The notes: generated by a model not told the origin, from the letters alone. DNA of 64,000 nt from Siderastrea radians (GCA_964017195.1 CAXHKT010000100.1:1-64000); one strand, 5' to 3'. Positions 10,796 through 24,109 are shown, counted from the first letter of the stretch. Program-made: numbers and translations.

Positions 10796-11186
10796 GTAAA
10801 GCGTAAGAAAAAGTTGAGGCATTTCAAGTGACAAAAAAAAAACAAAGAATGCATGCTACTGCTGCAATATGGCCTTTAAAACGCGCAATTAACGTCTCGT
10901 TGTTGCGCTTCGAGTTACTTGATGTCACAGGCGGTTGATTTGATGTCACAAATGAAATTCGAACCTTGTCGCGCGCTGAAGAACAAAGGTTGCGTTCGCT
11001 GATGGCTCGTGTCAAACTTAACGGTGCAGGTTTTTTGATTTCTTCCTTCCTTTGAAGTTGCTTTTTCTTGTCCTGGCTGAATTTTGCCCTCCAATATTCC
11101 CTTAGAAAACCAATCTGCCCTTAGAATAAAACAACAAAATTGAAACTAAAACAAAATCAATAAGAGCAAAAGAAAATGAAACGAAG

Positions 11187-11307
11187 AAGCCTACAACACG
11201 AGGGGTTCCCAAGTGGTCACCCAGCGAAGTACTAACCTCGCCCGACAGGGCTTGACTTCGGTGATCGGACGAGAACCGGTTTTTTTCCCTGTGGTGTGGT
11301 CGTAGAC
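11187..11307 (-). rRNA. 5S rRNA: 5S ribosomal RNA, copy 23
   Basis: Consensus; A10, G. Confidence 0.95.
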
Positions 11308-11698
11308 GTAAAGCGTAAGAAAAAGTTGAGGCATTTCAAGTGACAAAAAAAAAACAAAGAATGCATGCTACTGCTGCAATATGGCCTTTAAAACGCGCAA
11401 TTAACGTCTCGTTGTTGCGCTTCGAGTTACTTGATGTCACAGGCGGTTGATTTGATGTCACAAATGAAATTCGAACCTTGTCGCGCGCTGAAGAACAAAG
11501 GTTGCGTTCGCTGATGGCTCGTGTCAAACTTAACGGTGCAGGTTTTTTGATTTCTTCCTTCCTTTGAAGTTGCTTTTTCTTGTCCTGGCTGAATTTTGCC
11601 CTCCAATATTCCCTTAGAAAACCAATCTGCCCTTAGAATAAAACAACAAAATTGAAACTAAAACAAAATCAATAAGAGCAAAAGAAAATGAAACGAAG

Positions 11699-11819
11699 AA
11701 GCCTACAACACGAGGGGTTCCCAAGTGGTCACCCAGCGAAGTACTAACCTCGCCCGACAGGGCTTGACTTCGGTGATCGGACGAGAACCGGTTTTTTTCC
11801 CTGTGGTGTGGTCGTAGAC
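11699..11819 (-). rRNA. 5S rRNA: 5S ribosomal RNA, copy 24
   Basis: Consensus; A10, G. Confidence 0.95.
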
Positions 11820-12210
11820 GTAAAGCGTAAGAAAAAGTTGAGGCATTTCAAGTGACAAAAAAAAAACAAAGAATGCATGCTACTGCTGCAATATGGCCTT
11901 TAAAACGCGCAATTAACGTCTCGTTGTTGCGCTTCGAGTTACTTGATGTCACAGGCGGTTGATTTGATGTCACAAATGAAATTCGAACCTTGTCGCGCGC
12001 TGAAGAACAAAGGTTGCGTTCGCTGATGGCTCGTGTCAAACTTAACGGTGCAGGTTTTTTGATTTCTTCCTTCCTTTGAAGTTGCTTTTTCTTGTCCTGG
12101 CTGAATTTTGCCCTCCAATATTCCCTTAGAAAACCAATCTGCCCTTAGAATAAAACAACAAAATTGAAACTAAAACAAAATCAATAAGAGCAAAAGAAAA
12201 TGAAACGAAG

Positions 12211-12331
12211 AAGCCTACAACACGAGGGGTTCCCAAGTGGTCACCCAGCGAAGTACTAACCTCGCCCGACAGGGCTTGACTTCGGTGATCGGACGAGAAC
12301 CGGTTTTTTTCCCTGTGGTGTGGTCGTAGAC
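12211..12331 (-). rRNA. 5S rRNA: 5S ribosomal RNA, copy 25
   Basis: Consensus; A10, G. Confidence 0.95.
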
Positions 12332-12722
12332 GTAAAGCGTAAGAAAAAGTTGAGGCATTTCAAGTGACAAAAAAAAAACAAAGAATGCATGCTACTGCTG
12401 CAATATGGCCTTTAAAACGCGCAATTAACGTCTCGTTGTTGCGCTTCGAGTTACTTGATGTCACAGGCGGTTGATTTGATGTCACAAATGAAATTCGAAC
12501 CTTGTCGCGCGCTGAAGAACAAAGGTTGCGTTCGCTGATGGCTCGTGTCAAACTTAACGGTGCAGGTTTTTTGATTTCTTCCTTCCTTTGAAGTTGCTTT
12601 TTCTTGTCCTGGCTGAATTTTGCCCTCCAATATTCCCTTAGAAAACCAATCTGCCCTTAGAATAAAACAACAAAATTGAAACTAAAACAAAATCAATAAG
12701 AGCAAAAGAAAATGAAACGAAG

Positions 12723-12843
12723 AAGCCTACAACACGAGGGGTTCCCAAGTGGTCACCCAGCGAAGTACTAACCTCGCCCGACAGGGCTTGACTTCGGTGA
12801 TCGGACGAGAACCGGTTTTTTTCCCTGTGGTGTGGTCGTAGAC
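12723..12843 (-). rRNA. 5S rRNA: 5S ribosomal RNA, copy 26
   Basis: Consensus; A10, G. Confidence 0.95.
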
Positions 12844-13234
12844 GTAAAGCGTAAGAAAAAGTTGAGGCATTTCAAGTGACAAAAAAAAAACAAAGAATGC
12901 ATGCTACTGCTGCAATATGGCCTTTAAAACGCGCAATTAACGTCTCGTTGTTGCGCTTCGAGTTACTTGATGTCACAGGCGGTTGATTTGATGTCACAAA
13001 TGAAATTCGAACCTTGTCGCGCGCTGAAGAACAAAGGTTGCGTTCGCTGATGGCTCGTGTCAAACTTAACGGTGCAGGTTTTTTGATTTCTTCCTTCCTT
13101 TGAAGTTGCTTTTTCTTGTCCTGGCTGAATTTTGCCCTCCAATATTCCCTTAGAAAACCAATCTGCCCTTAGAATAAAACAACAAAATTGAAACTAAAAC
13201 AAAATCAATAAGAGCAAAAGAAAATGAAACGAAG

Positions 13235-13355
13235 AAGCCTACAACACGAGGGGTTCCCAAGTGGTCACCCAGCGAAGTACTAACCTCGCCCGACAGGGCT
13301 TGACTTCGGTGATCGGACGAGAGCCGGTTTTTTTCCCTGTGGTGTGGTCGTAGAC
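13235..13355 (-). rRNA. 5S rRNA: 5S ribosomal RNA, copy 27 (T33C)
   Basis: Private change at 13323 gives T33C at the edge of loop C, likely tolerated. A10, G. Confidence 0.94.
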
Positions 13356-13746
13356 GTAAAGCGTAAGAAAAAGTTGAGGCATTTCAAGTGACAAAAAAAA
13401 AACAAAGAATGCATGCTACTGCTGCAATATGGCCTTTAAAACGCGCAATTAACGTCTCGTTGTTGCGCTTCGAGTTACTTGATGTCACAGGCGGTTGATT
13501 TGATGTCACAAATGAAATTCGAACCTTGTCGCGCGCTGAAGAACAAAGGTTGCGTTCGCTGATGGCTCGTGTCAAACTTAACGGTGCAGGTTTTTTGATT
13601 TCTTCCTTCCTTTGAAGTTGCTTTTTCTTGTCCTGGCTGAATTTTGCCCTCCAATATTCCCTTAGAAAACCAATCTGCCCTTAGAATAAAACAACAAAAT
13701 TGAAACTAAAACAAAATCAATAAGAGCAAAAGAAAATGAAACGAAG

Positions 13747-13867
13747 AAGCCTACAACACGAGGGGTTCCCAAGTGGTCACCCAGCGAAGTACTAACCTCG
13801 CCCGACAGGGCTTGACTTCGGTGATCGGACGAGAACCGGTTTTTTTCCCTGTGGTGTGGTCGTAGAC
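13747..13867 (-). rRNA. 5S rRNA: 5S ribosomal RNA, copy 28
   Basis: Consensus; A10, G. Confidence 0.95.
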
Positions 13868-14258
13868 GTAAAGCGTAAGAAAAAGTTGAGGCATTTCAAG
13901 TGACAAAAAAAAAACAAAGAATGCATGCTACTGCTGCAATATGGCCTTTAAAACGCGCAATTAACGTCTCGTTGTTGCGCTTCGAGTTACTTGATGTCAC
14001 AGGCGGTTGATTTGATGTCACAAATGAAATTCGAACCTTGTCGCGCGCTGAAGAACAAAGGTTGCGTTCGCTGATGGCTCGTGTCAAACTTAACGGTGCA
14101 GGTTTTTTGATTTCTTCCTTCCTTTGAAGTTGCTTTTTCTTGTCCTGGCTGAATTTTGCCCTCCAATATTCCCTTAGAAAACCAATCTGCCCTTAGAATA
14201 AAACAACAAAATTGAAACTAAAACAAAATCAATAAGAGCAAAAGAAAATGAAACGAAG

Positions 14259-14379
14259 AAGCCTACAACACGAGGGGTTCCCAAGTGGTCACCCAGCGAA
14301 GTACTAACCTCGCCCGACAGGGCTTGACTTCGGTGATCGGACGAGAACCGGTTTTTTTCCCTGTGGTGTGGTCGTAGAC
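14259..14379 (-). rRNA. 5S rRNA: 5S ribosomal RNA, copy 29
   Basis: Consensus; A10, G. Confidence 0.95.
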
Positions 14380-14770
14380 GTAAAGCGTAAGAAAAAGTTG
14401 AGGCATTTCAAGTGACAAAAAAAAAACAAAGAATGCATGCTACTGCTGCAATATGGCCTTTAAAACGCGCAATTAACGTCTCGTTGTTGCGCTTCGAGTT
14501 ACTTGATGTCACAGGCGGTTGATTTGATGTCACAAATGAAATTCGAACCTTGTCGCGCGCTGAAGAACAAAGGTTGCGTTCGCTGATGGCTCGTGTCAAA
14601 CTTAACGGTGCAGGTTTTTTGATTTCTTCCTTCCTTTGAAGTTGCTTTTTCTTGTCCTGGCTGAATTTTGCCCTCCAATATTCCCTTAGAAAACCAATCT
14701 GCCCTTAGAATAAAACAACAAAATTGAAACTAAAACAAAATCAATAAGAGCAAAAGAAAATCAAACGAAG

Positions 14771-14891
14771 AAGCCTACAACACGAGGGGTTCCCAAGTGG
14801 TCACCCAGCGAAGTACTAACCTCGCCCGACAGGGCTTGACTTCGGTGATCGGACGAGAACCGGTTTTTTTCCCTGTGGTGTGGTCGTAGAC
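14771..14891 (-). rRNA. 5S rRNA: 5S ribosomal RNA, copy 30
   Basis: Consensus; A10, C. Confidence 0.95.
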
Positions 14892-15282
14892 GTAAAGCGT
14901 AAGAAAAAGTTGAGGCATTTCAAGTGACAAAAAAAAAACAAAGAATGCATGCTACTGCTGCAATATGGCCTTTAAAACGCGCAATTAACGTCTCGTTGTT
15001 GCGCTTCGAGTTACTTGATGTCACAGGCGGTTGATTTGATGTCACAAATGAAATTCGAACCTTGTCGCGCGCTGAAGAACAAAGGTTGCGTTCGCTGATG
15101 GCTCGTGTCAAACTTAACGGTGCAGGTTTTTTGATTTCTTCCTTCCTTTGAAGTTGCTTTTTCTTGTCCTGGCTGAATTTTGCCCTCCAATATTCCCTTA
15201 GAAAACCAATCTGCCCTTAGAATAAAACAACAAAATTGAAACTAAAACAAAATCAATAAGAGCAAAAGAAAATCAAACGAAG

Positions 15283-15403
15283 AAGCCTACAACACGAGGG
15301 GTTCCCAAGTGGTCACCCAGCGAAGTACTAACCTCGCCCGACAGGGCTTGACTTCGGTGATCGGACGAGAACCGGTTTTTTTCCCTGTGGTGTGGTCGTA
15401 GAC
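15283..15403 (-). rRNA. 5S rRNA: 5S ribosomal RNA, copy 31
   Basis: Consensus; A10, C. Confidence 0.95.
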
Positions 15404-15794
15404 GTAAAGCGTAAGAAAAAGTTGAGGCATTTCAAGTGACAAAAAAAAAACAAAGAATGCATGCTACTGCTGCAATATGGCCTTTAAAACGCGCAATTAA
15501 CGTCTCGTTGTTGCGCTTCGAGTTACTTGATGTCACAGGCGGTTGATTTGATGTCACAAATGAAATTCGAACCTTGTCGCGCGCTGAAGAACAAAGGTTG
15601 CGTTCGCTGATGGCTCGTGTCAAACTTAACGGTGCAGGTTTTTTGATTTCTTCCTTCCTTTGAAGTTGCTTTTTCTTGTCCTGGCTGAATTTTGCCCTCC
15701 AATATTCCCTTAGAAAACCAATCTGCCCTTAGAATAAAACAACAAAATTGAAACTAAAACAAAATCAATAAGAGCAAAAGAAAATGAAACGAAG

Positions 15795-15915
15795 AAGCCT
15801 ACAACACGAGGGGTTCCCAAGTGGTCACCCAGCGAAGTACTAACCTCGCCCGACAGGGCTTGACTTCGGTGATCGGACGAGAACCGGTTTTTTTCCCTGT
15901 GGTGTGGTCGTAGAC
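15795..15915 (-). rRNA. 5S rRNA: 5S ribosomal RNA, copy 32
   Basis: Consensus; A10, G. Confidence 0.95.
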
Positions 15916-16306
15916 GTAAAGCGTAAGAAAAAGTTGAGGCATTTCAAGTGACAAAAAAAAAACAAAGAATGCATGCTACTGCTGCAATATGGCCTTTAAA
16001 ACGCGCAATTAACGTCTCGTTGTTGCGCTTCGAGTTACTTGATGTCACAGGCGGTTGATTTGATGTCACAAATGAAATTCGAACCTTGTCGCGCGCTGAA
16101 GAACAAAGGTTGCGTTCGCTGATGGCTCGTGTCAAACTTAACGGTGCAGGTTTTTTGATTTCTTCCTTCCTTTGAAGTTGCTTTTTCTTGTCCTGGCTGA
16201 ATTTTGCCCTCCAATATTCCCTTAGAAAACCAATCTGCCCTTAGAATAAAACAACAAAATTGAAACTAAAACAAAATCAATAAGAGCAAAAGAAAATCAA
16301 ACGAAG

Positions 16307-16427
16307 AAGCCTACAACACGAGGGGTTCCCAAGTGGTCACCCAGCGAAGTACTAACCTCGCCCGACAGGGCTTGACTTCGGTGATCGGACGAGAACCGGT
16401 TTTTTTCCCTGTGGTGTGGTCGTAGAC
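16307..16427 (-). rRNA. 5S rRNA: 5S ribosomal RNA, copy 33
   Basis: Consensus; A10, C. Confidence 0.95.
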
Positions 16428-16818
16428 GTAAAGCGTAAGAAAAAGTTGAGGCATTTCAAGTGACAAAAAAAAAACAAAGAATGCATGCTACTGCTGCAAT
16501 ATGGCCTTTAAAACGCGCAATTAACGTCTCGTTGTTGCGCTTCGAGTTACTTGATGTCACAGGCGGTTGATTTGATGTCACAAATGAAATTCGAACCTTG
16601 TCGCGCGCTGAAGAACAAAGGTTGCGTTCGCTGATGGCTCGTGTCAAACTTAACGGTGCAGGTTTTTTGATTTCTTCCTTCCTTTGAAGTTGCTTTTTCT
16701 TGTCCTGGCTGAATTTTGCCCTCCAATATTCCCTTAGAAAACCAATCTGCCCTTAGAATAAAACAACAAAATTGAAACTAAAACAAAATCAATAAGAGCA
16801 AAAGAAAATGAAACGAAG

Positions 16819-16939
16819 AAGCCTACAACACGAGGGGTTCCCAAGTGGTCACCCAGCGAAGTACTAACCTCGCCCGACAGGGCTTGACTTCGGTGATCGG
16901 ACGAGAACCGGTTTTTTTCCCTGTGGTGTGGTCGTAGAC
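16819..16939 (-). rRNA. 5S rRNA: 5S ribosomal RNA, copy 34
   Basis: Consensus; A10, G. Confidence 0.95.
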
Positions 16940-17330
16940 GTAAAGCGTAAGAAAAAGTTGAGGCATTTCAAGTGACAAAAAAAAAACAAAGAATGCATGC
17001 TACTGCTGCAATATGGCCTTTAAAACGCGCAATTAACGTCTCGTTGTTGCGCTTCGAGTTACTTGATGTCACAGGCGGTTGATTTGATGTCACAAATGAA
17101 ATTCGAACCTTGTCGCGCGCTGAAGAACAAAGGTTGCGTTCGCTGATGGCTCGTGTCAAACTTAACGGTGCAGGTTTTTTGATTTCTTCCTTCCTTTGAA
17201 GTTGCTTTTTCTTGTCCTGGCTGAATTTTGCCCTCCAATATTCCCTTAGAAAACCAATCTGCCCTTAGAATAAAACAACAAAATTGAAACTAAAACAAAA
17301 TCAATAAGAGCAAAAGAAAATGAAACGAAG

Positions 17331-17451
17331 AAGCCTACAACACGAGGGGTTCCCAAGTGGTCACCCAGCGAAGTACTAACCTCGCCCGACAGGGCTTGAC
17401 TTCGGTGATCGGACGAGAACCGGTTTTTTTCCCTGTGGTGTGGTCGTAGAC
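17331..17451 (-). rRNA. 5S rRNA: 5S ribosomal RNA, copy 35
   Basis: Consensus gene; A11 (513-bp unit), G. Confidence 0.95.
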
Positions 17452-17843
17452 GTAAAGCGTAAGAAAAAGTTGAGGCATTTCAAGTGACAAAAAAAAAAAC
17501 AAAGAATGCATGCTACTGCTGCAATATGGCCTTTAAAACGCGCAATTAACGTCTCGTTGTTGCGCTTCGAGTTACTTGATGTCACAGGCGGTTGATTTGA
17601 TGTCACAAATGAAATTCGAACCTTGTCGCGCGCTGAAGAACAAAGGTTGCGTTCGCTGATGGCTCGTGTCAAACTTAACGGTGCAGGTTTTTTGATTTCT
17701 TCCTTCCTTTGAAGTTGCTTTTTCTTGTCCTGGCTGAATTTTGCCCTCCAATATTCCCTTAGAAAACCAATCTGCCCTTAGAATAAAACAACAAAATTGA
17801 AACTAAAACAAAATCAATAAGAGCAAAAGAAAATGAAACGAAG

Positions 17844-17964
17844 AAGCCTACAACACGAGGGGTTCCCAAGTGGTCACCCAGCGAAGTACTAACCTCGCCC
17901 GACAGGGCTTGACTTCGGTGATCGGACGAGAACCGGTTTTTTTCCCTGTGGTGTGGTCGTAGAC
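17844..17964 (-). rRNA. 5S rRNA: 5S ribosomal RNA, copy 36
   Basis: Consensus gene; A11, like its left neighbour; G. Confidence 0.95.
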
Positions 17965-18356
17965 GTAAAGCGTAAGAAAAAGTTGAGGCATTTCAAGTGA
18001 CAAAAAAAAAAACAAAGAATGCATGCTACTGCTGCAATATGGCCTTTAAAACGCGCAATTAACGTCTCGTTGTTGCGCTTCGAGTTACTTGATGTCACAG
18101 GCGGTTGATTTGATGTCACAAATGAAATTCGAACCTTGTCGCGCGCTGAAGAACAAAGGTTGCGTTCGCTGATGGCTCGTGTCAAACTTAACGGTGCAGG
18201 TTTTTTGATTTCTTCCTTCCTTTGAAGTTGCTTTTTCTTGTCCTGGCTGAATTTTGCCCTCCAATATTCCCTTAGAAAACCAATCTGCCCTTAGAATAAA
18301 ACAACAAAATTGAAACTAAAACAAAATCAATAAGAGCAAAAGAAAATGAAACGAAG

Positions 18357-18477
18357 AAGCCTACAACACGAGGGGTTCCCAAGTGGTCACCCAGCGAAGT
18401 ACTAACCTCGCCCGACAGGGCTTGACTTCGGTGATCGGACGAGAACCGGTTTTTTTCCCTGTGGTGTGGTCGTAGAC
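18357..18477 (-). rRNA. 5S rRNA: 5S ribosomal RNA, copy 37
   Basis: Consensus; A10, G. Confidence 0.95.
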
Positions 18478-18868
18478 GTAAAGCGTAAGAAAAAGTTGAG
18501 GCATTTCAAGTGACAAAAAAAAAACAAAGAATGCATGCTACTGCTGCAATATGGCCTTTAAAACGCGCAATTAACGTCTCGTTGTTGCGCTTCGAGTTAC
18601 TTGATGTCACAGGCGGTTGATTTGATGTCACAAATGAAATTCGAACCTTGTCGCGCGCTGAAGAACAAAGGTTGCGTTCGCTGATGGCTCGTGTCAAACT
18701 TAACGGTGCAGGTTTTTTGATTTCTTCCTTCCTTTGAAGTTGCTTTTTCTTGTCCTGGCTGAATTTTGCCCTCCAATATTCCCTTAGAAAACCAATCTGC
18801 CCTTAGAATAAAACAACAAAATTGAAACTAAAACAAAATCAATAAGAGCAAAAGAAAATGAAACGAAG

Positions 18869-18989
18869 AAGCCTACAACACGAGGGGTTCCCAAGTGGTC
18901 ACCCAGCGAAGTACTAACCTCGCCCGACAGGGCTTGACTTCGGTGATCGGACGAGAACCGGTTTTTTTCCCTGTGGTGTGGTCGTAGAC
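18869..18989 (-). rRNA. 5S rRNA: 5S ribosomal RNA, copy 38
   Basis: Consensus; A10, G. Confidence 0.95.
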
Positions 18990-19380
18990 GTAAAGCGTAA
19001 GAAAAAGTTGAGGCATTTCAAGTGACAAAAAAAAAACAAAGAATGCATGCTACTGCTGCAATATGGCCTTTAAAACGCGCAATTAACGTCTCGTTGTTGC
19101 GCTTCGAGTTACTTGATGTCACAGGCGGTTGATTTGATGTCACAAATGAAATTCGAACCTTGTCGCGCGCTGAAGAACAAAGGTTGCGTTCGCTGATGGC
19201 TCGTGTCAAACTTAACGGTGCAGGTTTTTTGATTTCTTCCTTCCTTTGAAGTTGCTTTTTCTTGTCCTGGCTGAATTTTGCCCTCCAATATTCCCTTAGA
19301 AAACCAATCTGCCCTTAGAATAAAACAACAAAATTGAAACTAAAACAAAATCAATAAGAGCAAAAGAAAATGAAACGAAG

Positions 19381-19501
19381 AAGCCTACAACACGAGGGGT
19401 TCCCAAGTGGTCACCCAGCGAAGTACTAACCTCGCCCGACAGGGCTTGACTTCGGTGATCGGACGAGAACCGGTTTTTTTCCCTGTGGTGTGGTCGTAGA
19501 C
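19381..19501 (-). rRNA. 5S rRNA: 5S ribosomal RNA, copy 39
   Basis: Consensus; A10, G. Confidence 0.95.
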
Positions 19502-19892
19502 GTAAAGCGTAAGAAAAAGTTGAGGCATTTCAAGTGACAAAAAAAAAACAAAGAATGCATGCTACTGCTGCAATATGGCCTTTAAAACGCGCAATTAACG
19601 TCTCGTTGTTGCGCTTCGAGTTACTTGATGTCACAGGCGGTTGATTTGATGTCACAAATGAAATTCGAACCTTGTCGCGCGCTGAAGAACAAAGGTTGCG
19701 TTCGCTGATGGCTCGTGTCAAACTTAACGGTGCAGGTTTTTTGATTTCTTCCTTCCTTTGAAGTTGCTTTTTCTTGTCCTGGCTGAATTTTGCCCTCCAA
19801 TATTCCCTTAGAAAACCAATCTGCCCTTAGAATAAAACAACAAAATTGAAACTAAAACAAAATCAATAAGAGCAAAAGAAAATGAAACGAAG

Positions 19893-20013
19893 AAGCCTAC
19901 AACACGAGGGGTTCCCAAGTGGTCACCCAGCGAAGTACTAACCTCGCCCGACAGGGCTTGACTTCGGTGATCGGACGAGAACCGGTTTTTTTCCCTGTGG
20001 TGTGGTCGTAGAC
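19893..20013 (-). rRNA. 5S rRNA: 5S ribosomal RNA, copy 40
   Basis: Consensus; A10, G. Confidence 0.95.
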
Positions 20014-20404
20014 GTAAAGCGTAAGAAAAAGTTGAGGCATTTCAAGTGACAAAAAAAAAACAAAGAATGCATGCTACTGCTGCAATATGGCCTTTAAAAC
20101 GCGCAATTAACGTCTCGTTGTTGCGCTTCGAGTTACTTGATGTCACAGGCGGTTGATTTGATGTCACAAATGAAATTCGAACCTTGTCGCGCGCTGAAGA
20201 ACAAAGGTTGCGTTCGCTGATGGCTCGTGTCAAACTTAACGGTGCAGGTTTTTTGATTTCTTCCTTCCTTTGAAGTTGCTTTTTCTTGTCCTGGCTGAAT
20301 TTTGCCCTCCAATATTCCCTTAGAAAACCAATCTGCCCTTAGAATAAAACAACAAAATTGAAACTAAAACAAAATCAATAAGAGCAAAAGAAAATGAAAC
20401 GAAG

Positions 20405-20525
20405 AAGCCTACAACACGAGGGGTTCCCAAGTGGTCACCCAGCGAAGTACTAACCTCGCCCGACAGGGCTTGACTTCGGTGATCGGACGAGAACCGGTTT
20501 TTTTCCCTGTGGTGTGGTCGTAGAC
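20405..20525 (-). rRNA. 5S rRNA: 5S ribosomal RNA, copy 41
   Basis: Consensus; A10, G. Confidence 0.95.
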
Positions 20526-20916
20526 GTAAAGCGTAAGAAAAAGTTGAGGCATTTCAAGTGACAAAAAAAAAACAAAGAATGCATGCTACTGCTGCAATAT
20601 GGCCTTTAAAACGCGCAATTAACGTCTCGTTGTTGCGCTTCGAGTTACTTGATGTCACAGGCGGTTGATTTGATGTCACAAATGAAATTCGAACCTTGTC
20701 GCGCGCTGAAGAACAAAGGTTGCGTTCGCTGATGGCTCGTGTCAAACTTAACGGTGCAGGTTTTTTGATTTCTTCCTTCCTTTGAAGTTGCTTTTTCTTG
20801 TCCTGGCTGAATTTTGCCCTCCAATATTCCCTTAGAAAACCAATCTGCCCTTAGAATAAAACAACAAAATTGAAACTAAAACAAAATCAATAAGAGCAAA
20901 AGAAAATGAAACGAAG

Positions 20917-21037
20917 AAGCCTACAACACGAGGGGTTCCCAAGTGGTCACCCAGCGAAGTACTAACCTCGCCCGACAGGGCTTGACTTCGGTGATCGGAC
21001 GAGAACCGGTTTTTTTCCCTGTGGTGTGGTCGTAGAC
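20917..21037 (-). rRNA. 5S rRNA: 5S ribosomal RNA, copy 42
   Basis: Consensus; A10, G. Confidence 0.95.
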
Positions 21038-21428
21038 GTAAAGCGTAAGAAAAAGTTGAGGCATTTCAAGTGACAAAAAAAAAACAAAGAATGCATGCTA
21101 CTGCTGCAATATGGCCTTTAAAACGCGCAATTAACGTCTCGTTGTTGCGCTTCGAGTTACTTGATGTCACAGGCGGTTGATTTGATGTCACAAATGAAAT
21201 TCGAACCTTGTCGCGCGCTGAAGAACAAAGGTTGCGTTCGCTGATGGCTCGTGTCAAACTTAACGGTGCAGGTTTTTTGATTTCTTCCTTCCTTTGAAGT
21301 TGCTTTTTCTTGTCCTGGCTGAATTTTGCCCTCCAATATTCCCTTAGAAAACCAATCTGCCCTTAGAATAAAACAACAAAATTGAAACTAAAACAAAATC
21401 AATAAGAGCAAAAGAAAATGAAACGAAG

Positions 21429-21549
21429 AAGCCTACAACACGAGGGGTTCCCAAGTGGTCACCCAGCGAAGTACTAACCTCGCCCGACAGGGCTTGACTT
21501 CGGTGATCGGACGAGAACCGGTTTTTTTCCCTGTGGTGTGGTCGTAGAC
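21429..21549 (-). rRNA. 5S rRNA: 5S ribosomal RNA, copy 43
   Basis: Consensus; A10, G. Confidence 0.95.
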
Positions 21550-21940
21550 GTAAAGCGTAAGAAAAAGTTGAGGCATTTCAAGTGACAAAAAAAAAACAAA
21601 GAATGCATGCTACTGCTGCAATATGGCCTTTAAAACGCGCAATTAACGTCTCGTTGTTGCGCTTCGAGTTACTTGATGTCACAGGCGGTTGATTTGATGT
21701 CACAAATGAAATTCGAACCTTGTCGCGCGCTGAAGAACAAAGGTTGCGTTCGCTGATGGCTCGTGTCAAACTTAACGGTGCAGGTTTTTTGATTTCTTCC
21801 TTCCTTTGAAGTTGCTTTTTCTTGTCCTGGCTGAATTTTGCCCTCCAATATTCCCTTAGAAAACCAATCTGCCCTTAGAATAAAACAACAAAATTGAAAC
21901 TAAAACAAAATCAATAAGAGCAAAAGAAAATGAAACGAAG

Positions 21941-22061
21941 AAGCCTACAACACGAGGGGTTCCCAAGTGGTCACCCAGCGAAGTACTAACCTCGCCCGAC
22001 AGGGCTTGACTTCGGTGATCGGACGAGAACCGGTTTTTTTCCCTGTGGTGTGGTCGTAGAC
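21941..22061 (-). rRNA. 5S rRNA: 5S ribosomal RNA, copy 44
   Basis: Consensus; A10, G. Confidence 0.95.
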
Positions 22062-22452
22062 GTAAAGCGTAAGAAAAAGTTGAGGCATTTCAAGTGACAA
22101 AAAAAAAACAAAGAATGCATGCTACTGCTGCAATATGGCCTTTAAAACGCGCAATTAACGTCTCGTTGTTGCGCTTCGAGTTACTTGATGTCACAGGCGG
22201 TTGATTTGATGTCACAAATGAAATTCGAACCTTGTCGCGCGCTGAAGAACAAAGGTTGCGTTCGCTGATGGCTCGTGTCAAACTTAACGGTGCAGGTTTT
22301 TTGATTTCTTCCTTCCTTTGAAGTTGCTTTTTCTTGTCCTGGCTGAATTTTGCCCTCCAATATTCCCTTAGAAAACCAATCTGCCCTTAGAATAAAACAA
22401 CAAAATTGAAACTAAAACAAAATCAATAAGAGCAAAAGAAAATGAAACGAAG

Positions 22453-22573
22453 AAGCCTACAACACGAGGGGTTCCCAAGTGGTCACCCAGCGAAGTACTA
22501 ACCTCGCCCGACAGGGCTTGACTTCGGTGATCGGACGAGAACCGGTTTTTTTCCCTGTGGTGTGGTCGTAGAC
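22453..22573 (-). rRNA. 5S rRNA: 5S ribosomal RNA, copy 45
   Basis: Consensus; A10, G. Confidence 0.95.
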
Positions 22574-22964
22574 GTAAAGCGTAAGAAAAAGTTGAGGCAT
22601 TTCAAGTGACAAAAAAAAAACAAAGAATGCATGCTACTGCTGCAATATGGCCTTTAAAACGCGCAATTAACGTCTCGTTGTTGCGCTTCGAGTTACTTGA
22701 TGTCACAGGCGGTTGATTTGATGTCACAAATGAAATTCGAACCTTGTCGCGCGCTGAAGAACAAAGGTTGCGTTCGCTGATGGCTCGTGTCAAACTTAAC
22801 GGTGCAGGTTTTTTGATTTCTTCCTTCCTTTGAAGTTGCTTTTTCTTGTCCTGGCTGAATTTTGCCCTCCAATATTCCCTTAGAAAACCAATCTGCCCTT
22901 AGAATAAAACAACAAAATTGAAACTAAAACAAAATCAATAAGAGCAAAAGAAAATGAAACGAAG

Positions 22965-23085
22965 AAGCCTACAACACGAGGGGTTCCCAAGTGGTCACCC
23001 AGCGAAGTACTAACCTCGCCCGACAGGGCTTGACTTCGGTGATCGGACGAGAACCGGTTTTTTTCCCTGTGGTGTGGTCGTAGAC
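22965..23085 (-). rRNA. 5S rRNA: 5S ribosomal RNA, copy 46
   Basis: Consensus; A10, G. Confidence 0.95.
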
Positions 23086-23476
23086 GTAAAGCGTAAGAAA
23101 AAGTTGAGGCATTTCAAGTGACAAAAAAAAAACAAAGAATGCATGCTACTGCTGCAATATGGCCTTTAAAACGCGCAATTAACGTCTCGTTGTTGCGCTT
23201 CGAGTTACTTGATGTCACAGGCGGTTGATTTGATGTCACAAATGAAATTCGAACCTTGTCGCGCGCTGAAGAACAAAGGTTGCGTTCGCTGATGGCTCGT
23301 GTCAAACTTAACGGTGCAGGTTTTTTGATTTCTTCCTTCCTTTGAAGTTGCTTTTTCTTGTCCTGGCTGAATTTTGCCCTCCAATATTCCCTTAGAAAAC
23401 CAATCTGCCCTTAGAATAAAACAACAAAATTGAAACTAAAACAAAATCAATAAGAGCAAAAGAAAATGAAACGAAG

Positions 23477-23597
23477 AAGCCTACAACACGAGGGGTTCCC
23501 AAGTGGTCACCCAGCGAAGTACTAACCTCGCCCGACAGGGCTTGACTTCGGTGATCGGACGAGAACCGGTTTTTTTCCCTGTGGTGTGGTCGTAGAC
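23477..23597 (-). rRNA. 5S rRNA: 5S ribosomal RNA, copy 47
   Basis: Consensus; A10, G. Confidence 0.95.
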
Positions 23598-23988
23598 GTA
23601 AAGCGTAAGAAAAAGTTGAGGCATTTCAAGTGACAAAAAAAAAACAAAGAATGCATGCTACTGCTGCAATATGGCCTTTAAAACGCGCAATTAACGTCTC
23701 GTTGTTGCGCTTCGAGTTACTTGATGTCACAGGCGGTTGATTTGATGTCACAAATGAAATTCGAACCTTGTCGCGCGCTGAAGAACAAAGGTTGCGTTCG
23801 CTGATGGCTCGTGTCAAACTTAACGGTGCAGGTTTTTTGATTTCTTCCTTCCTTTGAAGTTGCTTTTTCTTGTCCTGGCTGAATTTTGCCCTCCAATATT
23901 CCCTTAGAAAACCAATCTGCCCTTAGAATAAAACAACAAAATTGAAACTAAAACAAAATCAATAAGAGCAAAAGAAAATGAAACGAAG

Positions 23989-24109
23989 AAGCCTACAACA
24001 CGAGGGGTTCCCAAGTGGTCACCCAGCGAAGTACTAACCTCGCCCGACAGGGCTTGACTTCGGTGATCGGACGAGAACCGGTTTTTTTCCCTGTGGTGTG
24101 GTCGTAGAC
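23989..24109 (-). rRNA. 5S rRNA: 5S ribosomal RNA, copy 48
   Basis: Consensus; A10, G. Confidence 0.95.
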